A DNA stretch of 64,000 nt from Caulobacter sp. 602-2 (GCF_011043625.1 NZ_JAAKGT010000003.1:1-64000), one strand, 5' to 3'. Positions 33,646-41,926 are shown, numbered from the stretch's first letter. Numbers and translations: made by a program. The notes: generated by a model not told the origin, from the letters alone.

Positions 33646-35169
33646 ATGGAAACGCTCGCCCGCCTCATCGATCGCCGCGATCCGGTCGACCCAAGCATCA
33701 CCTGCAGGATGGTGCTGGAGATCTTCGCGAGCGAACCAGCCCTCGCCGCCCTGGCGGTGACGCAGGACGGCGCGCCGATCGGCCTGGTCTATCGCGACGT
33801 CTTCGTCGGCCAGATGCTGGTCGCCGCCGAGCACCTGAACGAACGCCCCGTCTCGGAGATCATGGACCCCGACCCGCGCAGCGTGCGCGTGTCGATGGAG
33901 CCCGGCGTCTTCGTCGACGCCCTGGCTCAGAGCGCCACTCCCGTCTTCCGCACCGCCTTCGTCGCCGTCGATGACGAGGGGCTCTACGCCGGCGTCGGCG
34001 GCCTGGCCTCGCTGCTGGCCTCGCACCGCCGCAAGCAGCGCGAAGCCCGCGAGGCGATGGGCCTGGTCGAGCGCATGGCGCACGACATCGGCCTGCACCT
34101 GGACGGCGTCCAGGCCTTCACCGACCGGCTGGAACAGCAGCGCCTGGCGCCCGACGCGGCCGCCTGCGTGCGCGCCATCAGCGACACCAGCCGCGACATG
34201 AGCGAGATCCTCGGCCGGGCCATGGACCTGCACCGCGCCGCCACCGGCGGCCTGGCGCTGTCGCCCGAACCGACCCGCCTGCGCGACCTGGCCGACGCGG
34301 TCGAGGCCCGCTGGGCGCCGCGCGCCGCCGAGGGCGGCTCGACCCTTCTGTTCTCCTACGACGGCGATCCCGAGGCCGCAGCCCTGGTCGATCCCTCTCG
34401 CCTGCTGCAGGTGTTCGACGCGCTGATCGACGGCGCCCTGGCCCACGGCCGCGGCGTCATCGAGGCCAGCCTGCGGGCCCGCCTCGACGACGGTCGCCTG
34501 CGCCTGGAAGGCGACGTGCGCGACAACGCCGCCTCGGTCACCGCCGAGGAACGCCTGGCCCGCGTGTTCGACCCGCTGGGCGAAGGCCGCATGGACGATC
34601 GGGCCGAGATGGCTCTGGGCGTCGGCATGGCCCTGGCTCACCGCGTGCTGCGCGAGATGGGCGGCCAGGTGCGCGCCGAGCCCAACCGCGGCGCGGGCCT
34701 GACCCTGCGCTTCGCCCTCACCGCCCCGGCCGCGCAGGTCGAAACCGTCCAGGACGAGGACATCAGCGTCTCGGCCCGCCCGGCCCACATCCTGATCGTC
34801 GACGACAACGCCACCAACCGCATGGTCGCCGAAGCGCTGTGCGAGATGTTCGACTGCACCTCCGAGCAGGTCGCCGACGGCGTCGAGGCCGTCGAGGCCG
34901 CCCGCACGGGCCGCTTCGACCTGATCCTGATGGACATCAAGATGCCGCGCATGGACGGGGTGGCCGCCACCCGCGCCATCCGCGAGCTGTCCGGCCCGGC
35001 CGGCGCGGCGCCGATCGTCGCCCTGACCGCCAACGCCGGCCCCGAGGACGTCGCCGTCTATCTGGCCGCCGGCATGCAGGACGTGGTCGAAAAGCCGATC
35101 AAGCCCGAGCGCCTGGCCATCGTGCTGAGCGCCCTCTTGGGCGGCGAGGACGAGCAGGAAGCCGCCTGA
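33646..35169 (+). CDS. Hybrid histidine pseudokinase with receiver domain
   Basis: Protein of 507 residues. An N-terminal CBS-like region (about 1-115, with EIFASEPALAALAVTQDGAP and GLVYRDVF) precedes a dimerisation helix with MAHDIGLHLDG (His146 in the H-box position). The ATPase region has lost its catalytic parts: the N-box is FDALIDGALAHG without Asn, and the G1 DxGxG motif is missing; only a G2-like GVGMALAHRVL remains. The C-terminal receiver domain looks intact (HILIVDDNATNRMVAEALC, Asp430 in LMDIKMPRMDG, KPI). It probably acts as a phosphotransfer or scaffold module. It lies 167 bp upstream of the LuxR gene on the same strand. Confidence 0.85.
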   Translation: METLARLIDRRDPVDPSITCRMVLEIFASEPALAALAVTQDGAPIGLVYRDVFVGQMLVAAEHLNERPVSEIMDPDPRSVRVSMEPGVFVDALAQSATPVFRTAFVAVDDEGLYAGVGGLASLLASHRRKQREAREAMGLVERMAHDIGLHLDGVQAFTDRLEQQRLAPDAAACVRAISDTSRDMSEILGRAMDLHRAATGGLALSPEPTRLRDLADAVEARWAPRAAEGGSTLLFSYDGDPEAAALVDPSRLLQVFDALIDGALAHGRGVIEASLRARLDDGRLRLEGDVRDNAASVTAEERLARVFDPLGEGRMDDRAEMALGVGMALAHRVLREMGGQVRAEPNRGAGLTLRFALTAPAAQVETVQDEDISVSARPAHILIVDDNATNRMVAEALCEMFDCTSEQVADGVEAVEAARTGRFDLILMDIKMPRMDGVAATRAIRELSGPAGAAPIVALTANAGPEDVAVYLAAGMQDVVEKPIKPERLAIVLSALLGGEDEQEAA

Positions 35170-35219
35170 CCGACCCATCCGGTCAGTATACGATCGCCTC
35201 AACTTTTGAGAAAGCGCAA

Positions 35220-35239
35220 CTACGGGAAGTTGTCCCTAG
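35220..35239. promoter_or_regulatory. Dyad upstream of luxR
   Basis: CTA-C-GGGA-AGTTG-TCCC-TAG is an imperfect inverted repeat of 20 bp located about 100-120 bp upstream of the luxR start. Its length and dyad form fit a LuxR-type box, so self-regulation of luxR is possible but unproven. Confidence 0.4.
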
Positions 35240-35336
35240 TGTTGCCTTGAGTAAAACCCGCGACACATCGACGCCGCTACTGGCGCTATCGCCAGGGTAG
35301 CTCTAAGTTGATGAGGGAGCGGGAGACGATAGCCTC

Positions 35337-36065
35337 GTGTTGAATTCGGCCGAACAGCAGGCTTGGGAGTTCCTGAGCAAGGCGCCGCATTATGATGCGC
35401 CGGCCGATGTCGAAGCGCATTTCGGGCGCGCCCTGTCCGCCTTCGGCTACGACCGCTTCGCCGCCACCCTGGTCAACGCCGAGCGCTACGGCAAGGAGCC
35501 GCCGGCCCTGTCGCGCCAGGACTTCGAGGCCTGGGACGCCCGCTACTGGGGCGAGCGCCACGTCGTCCACGACCCCTGCGTCAAGCTGCTGCTGAAATCC
35601 AGCAAGTCCTTCGCCTGGTCCGACGCCAAGCCCCTGGGCGACCAGCGCGCCCAGGCCATGTGGGGCGAGGCCTCCGAGTTCGGCATGAACGACGGCTATG
35701 TGGTGCGGGTGTTCGGCCCGGCCGGCCACGAGGTGCTGATCCGCATGTCGACCGCCGCGCCCGACACCGACCCGGCCAACCGCGCCGTGGTCGAGAGCCT
35801 GGCCACGGTGTTCGGCACCATCATGCTCAAGCACTGGGAAATGCAGGACGACAAGCCCGACTACGGCGTGATCTCCGAGCGCCAGGCCGAGTGCCTGTAC
35901 TGGGCCAGCCGCGGCAAGACCGACTGGGAGATCGGCGCGATCCTCAAGCTGTCGCCCCGCACCGTCCACCATCACATCGAAGCCGCCAAGAAGCGCCTGG
36001 GCGTGGTCAAGCGGCAGGAAGCGGTGATGAAGGCCGGCGAGCTGGGCCTGCTGAAGGCCGGCTGA
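35337..36065 (+). CDS. LuxR-family autoinducer-binding transcription regulator
   Basis: Protein of 242 residues. N-terminal autoinducer-binding domain (about 15-165) with W/Y/D-P signature residues in FEAWDARYWGERHVVHDPCV and FAWSDAK; C-terminal LuxR helix-turn-helix (about 180-240): ISERQAECLYWASRGKTDWE then IGAILKLSPRTVHHHIEAAK. This is the standard quorum-sensing receptor build. GTG 35337 is used (TTG 35340 is next). The LuxI-type synthase follows 274 nt downstream on the same strand, so the two form a cognate pair. Two dyads between them are candidate binding sites. Confidence 0.93.
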   Translation: MLNSAEQQAWEFLSKAPHYDAPADVEAHFGRALSAFGYDRFAATLVNAERYGKEPPALSRQDFEAWDARYWGERHVVHDPCVKLLLKSSKSFAWSDAKPLGDQRAQAMWGEASEFGMNDGYVVRVFGPAGHEVLIRMSTAAPDTDPANRAVVESLATVFGTIMLKHWEMQDDKPDYGVISERQAECLYWASRGKTDWEIGAILKLSPRTVHHHIEAAKKRLGVVKRQEAVMKAGELGLLKAG

Positions 36066-36265
36066 GCGCCTACGCGCGCAAGGCTGGAATATGAAGTTTC
36101 ACAACCTTGAATGCGTGTCGATCATCTGTTAGATGTTCGACATATCGCTTGGCGCGTGCGTCGCGTTGCCTGGCGAAGCCCTTTTGCGCCAAGGTGTGCG
36201 TCAGCGCACAGAAGCGCCCCCTCCACTCATTGGTAATGGCCGCACGGACTGGGGCGGCGCGTCGC

Positions 36266-36283
36266 ATAGGCCGTTTGGCCTAT
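36266..36283. promoter_or_regulatory. Perfect dyad upstream of luxI (lux-box candidate 1)
   Basis: ATAGGCC-GTTT-GGCCTAT, a perfect 18-bp dyad, 57-74 bp before the luxI start codon. Lux boxes are about 20-bp dyads in this kind of position, near the -35 region. Confidence 0.6.
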
Positions 36284-36288
36284 CGGCG

Positions 36289-36312
36289 ATTGGGCGGATC
36301 ATACCGCCTAAT
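36289..36312. promoter_or_regulatory. Imperfect dyad upstream of luxI (candidate 2)
   Basis: ATTGGGCGG-ATCATA-CCGCCTAAT, nine-base arms with one mismatch, 28-51 bp before the luxI start. It may be a second regulator site or part of a leader hairpin. Confidence 0.45.
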
Positions 36313-36339
36313 GCGGGCTGTCCAGAACGGGGGACAGCC

Positions 36340-37161
36340 ATGATCCACATCATCACCTGCGAGAACCGCCACCTCTACGGGCCCCAGCTGTGGGCCATGC
36401 ACGAGGAACGCCGCAAGCAGTGCGTCGAGAAGAACGGCTGGGTCGACCTGGTCGTGCTCGATGGCGGAGAGGTCGACGACTACGACGACTCCCGCGCCAT
36501 CTATCTGCTGGGCTTCGACGAAGACATGCAGCTGGAGGTCGGCCTGCGCCTGCGGCCCACCGACGACCGCTGCATGCTGGCCGACAAGTTCGCCCACCTG
36601 ATCGCTCCCGGCGAGACGCCCAAGAAGGGCTGCGACGTCTGGGAAGCCAGCCGCCTGTTCACGACCGAGGCCTATCGCGCCAAGAAGGGTCCGGGTCGGG
36701 GGACCCGGGTGTTCGAGGCCTGGGCCGCGGCCATGGAGCTGGCGCTGGTCAACAACGTGACCCGCTTCGTGGGCATGATCGACATGGCGCTCTACCCCGG
36801 CATCATGAACTCGCCGATCGACACGCGCCTGGTCGGCCTGCCGCGCCCCTACGAGTTCGGCGTCGTCGCCGGTTCGGAAATTCTCCTGTCGAAAGAATTG
36901 CTTCAACGGGTCCGCGAATCGATCGCCATCGAATCGACGGTCGGCTATCACGTCGACGAACTCGACCTGCGGGCTTTCGGCGATCTCGCCGCCGTGCAGC
37001 GTCAGGTGCTGCGGGCGATGACGCCCCAGATTCTTCCGGGTTCGGAGCGTGACGAAACCCTTTCCGCCGAAGCGCTGTACCGCTTGCACGACGCCAGCGG
37101 CCAGGCTCGACGGATCTGGAACGATCGCGGCCAGAAATCGGAGTTTCAGCTTAACGCTTAG
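36340..37161 (+). CDS. LuxI-family acyl-homoserine-lactone synthase
   Basis: Protein of 273 residues. The LuxI catalytic core is recognisable: Arg24 in HEERRKQ, Trp34 in NGWVDL, acidic cluster DDYDDSRAIYLLG, Arg70 in LRLRPTDDRCML, and VWEASR with Glu102/Arg105. The usually conserved Phe28 is Cys here. It should make acyl-homoserine lactones from S-adenosylmethionine and an acyl-ACP or acyl-CoA. After about residue 205 an extra segment of about 65 residues (RVRESIAIESTVGYHVDELD on) continues beyond the normal family length. ATG 36340 begins after a GGGG site; the frame open to 36133 is a leader artefact. The luxR gene is directly upstream. Confidence 0.88.
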   Translation: MIHIITCENRHLYGPQLWAMHEERRKQCVEKNGWVDLVVLDGGEVDDYDDSRAIYLLGFDEDMQLEVGLRLRPTDDRCMLADKFAHLIAPGETPKKGCDVWEASRLFTTEAYRAKKGPGRGTRVFEAWAAAMELALVNNVTRFVGMIDMALYPGIMNSPIDTRLVGLPRPYEFGVVAGSEILLSKELLQRVRESIAIESTVGYHVDELDLRAFGDLAAVQRQVLRAMTPQILPGSERDETLSAEALYRLHDASGQARRIWNDRGQKSEFQLNA

Positions 37162-37272
37162 GCGGAGCTCAAGCTCCACCTCAGCGACGTAGCGCCGCAC
37201 CTGCCCTAGCTCGGCTATCGCCAACGTCCCGGTCGTGTCATTTTACACAAACAACCGTTGGAGGCGAAAAAG

Positions 37273-37704
37273 TTGAGTGAAGAAACCGAAGGCCGGCGAC
37301 CCAACCCGGTCGATCTGCACGTCGGCGGTCGAGTCCGTATGCGTCGCAAGCTGTTGGGCGTGAGCCAGGAGCAACTGGCCGATTCCCTGGGCCTGACGTT
37401 CCAGCAGGTCCAAAAGTACGAGCGTGGCGCCAACCGCGTCAGCGCTTCGAAACTGTACGAGATCGCCCGCACCCTTCAGGTGCCGGTCTCCTTCTTCTTC
37501 GACGGCCTGGCCGACCCGATGAGCGGCGCCGAAGAGGATGAAGTCGGTCACCACGCCGAACGCGTCGTCCAGGAATTCCTGACCACGCCGGAAGGCCTGG
37601 AACTGGCCGAAGTGTTCCCGAAGATCAACCGCGGCCGCGTCCGCCGCCAGGTGCTGGACCTCGTCCGCGCCATGGCCGAGGAAGCCGCCCGCGCCGACGC
37701 CTGA
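37273..37704 (+). CDS. XRE-family transcriptional regulator A
   Basis: Protein of about 143 residues with a Cro/C1-type helix-turn-helix near residues 20-75: GGRVRMRRKLLGVSQEQLAD then SLGLTFQQVQKYERGANRVS and ASKLYEIARTLQVPVSFFFD. TTG 37273 is chosen because GGAGG lies eight bases before it; TTG 37258 is upstream. The C-terminal half is helical and acidic with no domain I know. It lies 111 nt downstream of luxI and may be part of the same regulon. A paralogue is at 41980. A terminator follows. Confidence 0.9.
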   Translation: MSEETEGRRPNPVDLHVGGRVRMRRKLLGVSQEQLADSLGLTFQQVQKYERGANRVSASKLYEIARTLQVPVSFFFDGLADPMSGAEEDEVGHHAERVVQEFLTTPEGLELAEVFPKINRGRVRRQVLDLVRAMAEEAARADA

Positions 37705-37732
37705 TCCTCGCGATCACCGAGTAAAAGCTTAG

Positions 37733-37766
37733 AAGAGCCTCGCCTCCCCCCAGGCGAGGCTTTTTC
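37733..37766 (+). terminator. Rho-independent terminator
   Basis: Stem GCCTCGCCT (37737-37745) / AGGCGAGGC (37752-37760) with a C6 loop and flanking A/T pairs, then TTTTT. It ends the luxR-luxI-xre transcript and lies just before the convergent PilZ gene. Confidence 0.9.
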
Positions 37767-37778
37767 TATGGGATATGC

Positions 37779-38132
37779 TCAGCCGGTGCTGGCGCGGCTC
37801 TGGGCCGCCAGCCAGATCCGCTTGGCCGTCTGCAGGCTGGCCGGGGCCAGGCCGCGCAGGTCATGGCTGCGCAGGAAGGTCAGGCCCAGTTCACGATCCT
37901 TGCGCCAGGCCACCTTCACGTCGTGGGCGAAGCCGCCGACCAGGTCGATCAGCTGCACGTTGGTCGGCGGGGTCGATCCCGACAGCATCAGGATGCGGGC
38001 GCCGCCGTCGGACACGTCCTTGATCACGCAGTCCCAGGCGAAGGCGCCGCACAGCACCTTGCCCGACCTGTTGGTGTTCAGGCGCGGCGAAGCGCGGCGA
38101 TCGTCCCCCGAGCCTGAATCAAACCTCGACAT
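37779..38132 (-). CDS. PilZ-domain protein
   Basis: Protein of 117 residues consisting of one PilZ domain. It has the c-di-GMP binding signature: RRASPRLNTN with the RxxxR motif and DVSDGGARIL with the D/N-x-S-x-x-G motif, then VNLRGLA-like C-terminal part. It is expected to bind cyclic di-GMP and affect motility or adhesion, fitting the Caulobacter lifestyle. It is convergent to the XRE gene and separated from it by the terminator at 37733. Confidence 0.9.
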   Translation of the reverse strand: MSRFDSGSGDDRRASPRLNTNRSGKVLCGAFAWDCVIKDVSDGGARILMLSGSTPPTNVQLIDLVGGFAHDVKVAWRKDRELGLTFLRSHDLRGLAPASLQTAKRIWLAAQSRASTG

Positions 38133-38228
38133 GACCCCAACAACGCATGGCGCGGTTAATCGGTCGTCGGCTTAGACGGTTTTTCCGTCGTTTACCTAAG
38201 CTTGGCCGTGGATGGTTCGGGGGACAGG

Positions 38229-38618
38229 TCAGGCCGCGTCGCGTCCCGGCTCGGGACGCCAGCCATTGCTCAGCAGGTCCAGCGCCATCAGGTGCGCCAG
38301 TTCCAGCACCTGGCCCTCCAGGCTGTCGAGCAGCTCCAGGCGGCGCGCCGGCGACGGGGTATGGGCGTAGAGGGCGCACAGCACGTGCAGGCGGGCGCGG
38401 ATGCTGGGCGGCTGGAAGGTCGAGTGCAGCACCGACGGCGTGGCGAGTTCGGCGTCGGAGACCCCGCGGCGGCCGAACGGCCCGGCGGGCGCGTCCTCGG
38501 GCGCATCCCCCAGACCCGGCCACGACTGCCCCTGCCCCTGCGACTGGACCGGTCCCTGCTGCGACGACTTCCTGGACATGACTGAACTACGCTTTCCTTC
38601 CTCGAGGTACGAAATCAT
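38229..38618 (-). CDS. Small protein coupled to tadG
   Basis: Protein of 129 residues that I do not recognise. The first ATG at 38618 overlaps the tadG stop in a TGATG, which is strong evidence for coupled translation; ATG 38579 is a second possible start. The N-terminal half is Gln/Pro/Gly-rich and disordered; the C-terminal half is helical (SIRARLHVLCALYAHTPSPA, RRLELLDSLEGQVLELAHLM). No signal peptide or membrane segment. A function with TadE/TadG is inferred only from the operon. Confidence 0.7.
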   Translation of the reverse strand: MISYLEEGKRSSVMSRKSSQQGPVQSQGQGQSWPGLGDAPEDAPAGPFGRRGVSDAELATPSVLHSTFQPPSIRARLHVLCALYAHTPSPARRLELLDSLEGQVLELAHLMALDLLSNGWRPEPGRDAA

Positions 38619-40267
38619 CAGGCCACCAGGGCCGGGGCGCCGCAGCGCATGCCGTTGGCGCGCACGTCGGCCTCGCCCAGGCCCACGCCGACCAGCGCGG
38701 TCAGGCGGTTGATCGCCACGTCCAGCGGCGCGGCGGCGGCAGAAAGCACGGGCTTCAGGGCGGCCAGGATCGAAGACTCGCCCAGGCCCAGCTGCAGGCC
38801 CAGCAGGTTCACGTCCAGCGACAGGTTGCCGATCAGGGTGGCCACCGTGGTCGAGACCAGGTCGTTGGTCTTCACGGTCTTGACCGTGCCGGCCTTCACG
38901 TCGGCGCTGCTGAACACCACGTTGCGGAACGTCGCGCCGCCCAGGTCGACCTTGGACGAGCCGTCCACCGTGAACAGCGGCGCCTGGACGATGCGGCCCT
39001 TGGTCGGGGTCAGGCCGACCTTGAAGTTGGACAGCTTGCTGGTGTCGACCTGGCCGATGGTCAGCGAGCCGACGCTGGGCTTGACCGCCAGGGTGGTCGT
39101 GCGGGCCTTGCAGTCCAGCGCGGCCAGCTTGGCCTCGCCCGAGGCCAGCTCGACCAGCAGCGGCACCTTGACCTGCGCCACGCCGCCCAGGATGCCCGAG
39201 CCCAGCAGCTTGGCCTCGACATAGAGGCGCGTCTGGGCGGTGCGGATGACCACCGACTTGTCCTGGGTGACGGTCATGTAGGGCGAGTTGTTCATCGGCT
39301 CGCCGATGGCCAGCCAGGCGTCGACGTCGGCCAGGCCCGGAACGGCGGTCCCCAGGTCCAGCTGCACCTGCCGCGCGCCGTTGCTGAGCATCAGCATGGC
39401 GTTGGCCAGCTGCATGGCGTCGGTGCCGATCCCGGCGCTGGAGCCGCCGGCCACGTGGTCCTGGCCGCCGTAGGGGCCAAGGTCGACCAGGGTGCTGAGC
39501 TTGACGCTCTCGCTCGCGGCGGTGGCCGAGGCCAGCACGGTGGCGGCGCTGGCCGCGCGGCTGTCGCCAGCGGCGTTCAGCACGTCGGCCAGCACCGACA
39601 GGGCCTTGCCGGTCTTAACGTTGGTGGCCAGCAGGTCGTCATAGCTGGCGGCGTTGATCCCCAGCTTGGTGTCGAGCGCGTCGAGATAGTCGAACAGGTC
39701 GACATCGGCCTGGACCAGGGCGTCGTAGTCCATCACCGACAGGCTGACCTTGCTGCCGGTCAGGCCGGTCAGCAGGGCGTTGGCGACCCCGGCGTCCAGG
39801 CTGGCCAGGCGCGTGCCGATCGAGAAGCTGGCCAGGTCGGCGCGCGTGGCGGTCGCCTCGCGGCGGATCGGGATCGACTTCTTGCCCAGCAGGGCCTGGG
39901 CGAAGAAGAGGTTGGCCTCGCCTTCCAGCGTGACCCGGGCGGCGTCCGGCTCGGCCTCGCTCGGCTGGAAGCGCTGGCTGGGTCCGCCCTTGGCGCGGGG
40001 GTCATAGCGGCCCCGGGCGACGCTGGCCTTCGTGGTTCCGCCGATCGGGTTGACCTCGACCGTGGCGTTGGCGGCGGCCTGGGCGCGGGCGATGTCGCCG
40101 GCGGCGGCCAGCGCCGCCAGGTCGGCCACGCCCTGCAGGCGGCGCGATTGCAGATAGACCGAGCCCAGGTCGACGGCCATGGCGGCCAGGCCGACACCCC
40201 CGGTCAGGGCGGCCGCGGCGATGATCGCCACGCCGCCGTCCTGGTTGCGAAGCCAATGACGCATCAT
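38618..40267 (-). CDS. tadG: TadG-like pilus assembly protein
   Basis: Protein of 549 residues. N-terminal membrane helix with MRHWLRNQDGGVAIIAAAAL and DLGSVYLQSRRLQGVADLAA, the hallmark of TadG/TadE-family proteins. The large exported part consists of secreted-looking repeats with many Ala, Thr and Val and VALKSGEAKLAALDCKART-like strands. TadG works with TadE and TadF in the secretion or assembly of Flp pili. It starts immediately at the tadE stop (40268) and ends in an overlap with the small gene at 38229-38618. Confidence 0.85.
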   Translation of the reverse strand: MMRHWLRNQDGGVAIIAAAALTGGVGLAAMAVDLGSVYLQSRRLQGVADLAALAAAGDIARAQAAANATVEVNPIGGTTKASVARGRYDPRAKGGPSQRFQPSEAEPDAARVTLEGEANLFFAQALLGKKSIPIRREATATRADLASFSIGTRLASLDAGVANALLTGLTGSKVSLSVMDYDALVQADVDLFDYLDALDTKLGINAASYDDLLATNVKTGKALSVLADVLNAAGDSRAASAATVLASATAASESVKLSTLVDLGPYGGQDHVAGGSSAGIGTDAMQLANAMLMLSNGARQVQLDLGTAVPGLADVDAWLAIGEPMNNSPYMTVTQDKSVVIRTAQTRLYVEAKLLGSGILGGVAQVKVPLLVELASGEAKLAALDCKARTTTLAVKPSVGSLTIGQVDTSKLSNFKVGLTPTKGRIVQAPLFTVDGSSKVDLGGATFRNVVFSSADVKAGTVKTVKTNDLVSTTVATLIGNLSLDVNLLGLQLGLGESSILAALKPVLSAAAAPLDVAINRLTALVGVGLGEADVRANGMRCGAPALVA

Positions 40268-40693
40268 TCAGTAGCCTCCCAGGCGAACCGAGGCCTGGCG
40301 CGTGATCATGCTCGACGGCATCGGCGCGATCTTGTCGAAGGCGAAAACGACGGTCTTGGAGGCGTCGTAGGAGACCGACACCACGGTGCGGTCGGGACGC
40401 TCGGTGACGGTGGTCTTCACCAGGGCGCTGTCGAGGCCGGCATAGTCGGCGGCGCCCTCGGCCGCGGCGGCCTTGGCCAGCGTGGCGCGCTCGGCCCCCG
40501 TCAGCCCGGCCACGGCCGCCCGCGCGGCGTCGTTGGCGACCTGCTGCACCGAGTGAGCCATCCAGAAGTAGGACCCCCAGCCGAGCATCCCCACCACCAG
40601 GATGATGAGCATCGGACACACGAGGGCGAACTCGACCAGGGCGGTGCCCGCCCGATCCGCGCCAAACCTCTGGAAGAACTGCTGCTTGTCCAT
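40268..40693 (-). CDS. tadE: TadE-like pilus protein
   Basis: Protein of 141 residues. Near its N-terminus is the TadE signature GADRAGTALVEFALVCPMLI then ILVVGMLGWGSYF, with a prepilin-like leader region and one membrane helix. The C-terminal domain (residues about 60-141) is extracytoplasmic. TadE is a minor pseudopilin for Flp pili. It is the first gene of tadE-tadG-small gene; a 262-bp gap separates it from the divergent Phd-PAS gene. Confidence 0.88.
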   Translation of the reverse strand: MDKQQFFQRFGADRAGTALVEFALVCPMLIILVVGMLGWGSYFWMAHSVQQVANDAARAAVAGLTGAERATLAKAAAAEGAADYAGLDSALVKTTVTERPDRTVVSVSYDASKTVVFAFDKIAPMPSSMITRQASVRLGGY

Positions 40694-40955
40694 GGTCGCC
40701 TCCGCACATCCTCTCGGTTGCGCCCTGAGCGTAAGTCGACCTTGGCTGTCGGCGAGTTCTCACGGAAAATCCGCGTTATTTGAAGTTCGCGTAGTTGAGA
40801 ACTTGGCCGTACTGCGACGTTGTGCCGCTGGGATAACACCGTTGCCCCCAGACTCGCGTGGCGGTAACTTTAAGTGGCAACCAACCAACCATTCCGAGAG
40901 TTTGTTTCAGCGATTGCGGAGCGTCCGGATTTTGCGTGGATCTGGAGAGGGTGAC

Positions 40956-41858
40956 ATGAAGTCGCGCGACATCGCACCGGCCAGGGTGACCGCCGGGGAA
41001 ATCAGCAGAAATTTCGGCCAGTGGCAGGATGTGGCCCTGTCCGGACCCGTGATCGTGACTCACCACGGGCGACCGCGCGTGGTGATGATCTCGGCCGAGC
41101 ACTACGCCGCGGCCGGCCTGGCCGAGGGCCCGGCGGGCTTCGACAACGACTCCGCCCTGCAGACGGCGGAGACGGCCCGCTCGGCCATACTGGGCCACCT
41201 CAACGAGGCGTTCGTGGCGCTCGATCCCGACCTGCGGATCACCGCCGTCAACGCCGTGTTCGAGGACCTGAAGGGCGCCAGCGCCGCCCAGCTGGTCGGA
41301 CTGGCCTGGACGGAGGTGTTCAGCGCCCCCGTGCAGGCCCTGATCGGCGAGCAGTTCCGCCGCGTGCTGCGTACGGGCGAGACGCTGGAGTTCGAGTCGG
41401 AATCGACCGTGCAGTCGGGCCGCTGCTTCGGGGTGCGGGTGTTCCCCTATCCCGGCGGCGTGGCCGCCCTGTTCGTCAACCGCACCGAGGAACGCGACCT
41501 GCGCGCCCGTCTCGACCGCGCCGCGGCGCTGGAGACGGCTCTATCGGTGCTGCCCGGCGTGGCCACGGCCCGGCTGAACATCCGCGGGGTGCTGGCCTCG
41601 ATGGACGCCGACTTCCTGCGGCTGACTGGCTTCTCAGAGGCCGAACTGCGCGACTGCCGGCTCAGCGACATCGTCCGCCCGGCCGAGCGCCGCGCCCTGA
41701 CCCAGGCCGTCGAGCACGCCCTGCAGGGCGACGCCCCCGGCCGCCTGCCCGTGACCCTGCTGGTCAAGGACGGGGCTGAGCGAACGGTCGAACTGGCGCT
41801 GGCCACGGTGCGCCGCGACGGCGTTCCCGAGGGGGTGCTGGCGGTGCTGTCGGCCTGA
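40956..41858 (+). CDS. Phd-antitoxin-like/PAS/PAS fusion protein
   Basis: Protein of about 300 residues. Residues about 5-55 (PARVTAGEISRNFGQWQDVA and GPVIVTHHGRPRVVMISAEHYA) match the Phd/YefM DNA-binding antitoxin pattern. Two PAS-like domains follow: one about 70-180, starting with ILGHLNEAFVALDPDLRITA, and one about 185-300, with NIRGVLASMDADFLRLTGFS. There is no kinase, HTH or toxin. The Phd part would be the DNA-binding output, the PAS domains the sensors. ATG 40956 has a GGAGAGG site. Unlike Phd, no toxin gene is adjacent. Confidence 0.85.
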   Translation: MKSRDIAPARVTAGEISRNFGQWQDVALSGPVIVTHHGRPRVVMISAEHYAAAGLAEGPAGFDNDSALQTAETARSAILGHLNEAFVALDPDLRITAVNAVFEDLKGASAAQLVGLAWTEVFSAPVQALIGEQFRRVLRTGETLEFESESTVQSGRCFGVRVFPYPGGVAALFVNRTEERDLRARLDRAAALETALSVLPGVATARLNIRGVLASMDADFLRLTGFSEAELRDCRLSDIVRPAERRALTQAVEHALQGDAPGRLPVTLLVKDGAERTVELALATVRRDGVPEGVLAVLSA

Positions 41859-41892
41859 TCGGCCGAAACGAACTTGACCGAACGGAACATTC

Positions 41893-41926
41893 GCGCGGCC
41901 GCCGCGGCCTAAGCGCTTGTTTTTTC
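41893..41926 (+). terminator. Probable rho-independent terminator
   Basis: Stem GGCCG-CCG-CGGCC within outer GCGC pairs, followed by TTGTTTTTTC. It lies 35 nt after the Phd-PAS stop and before the XRE B gene. Confidence 0.55.
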
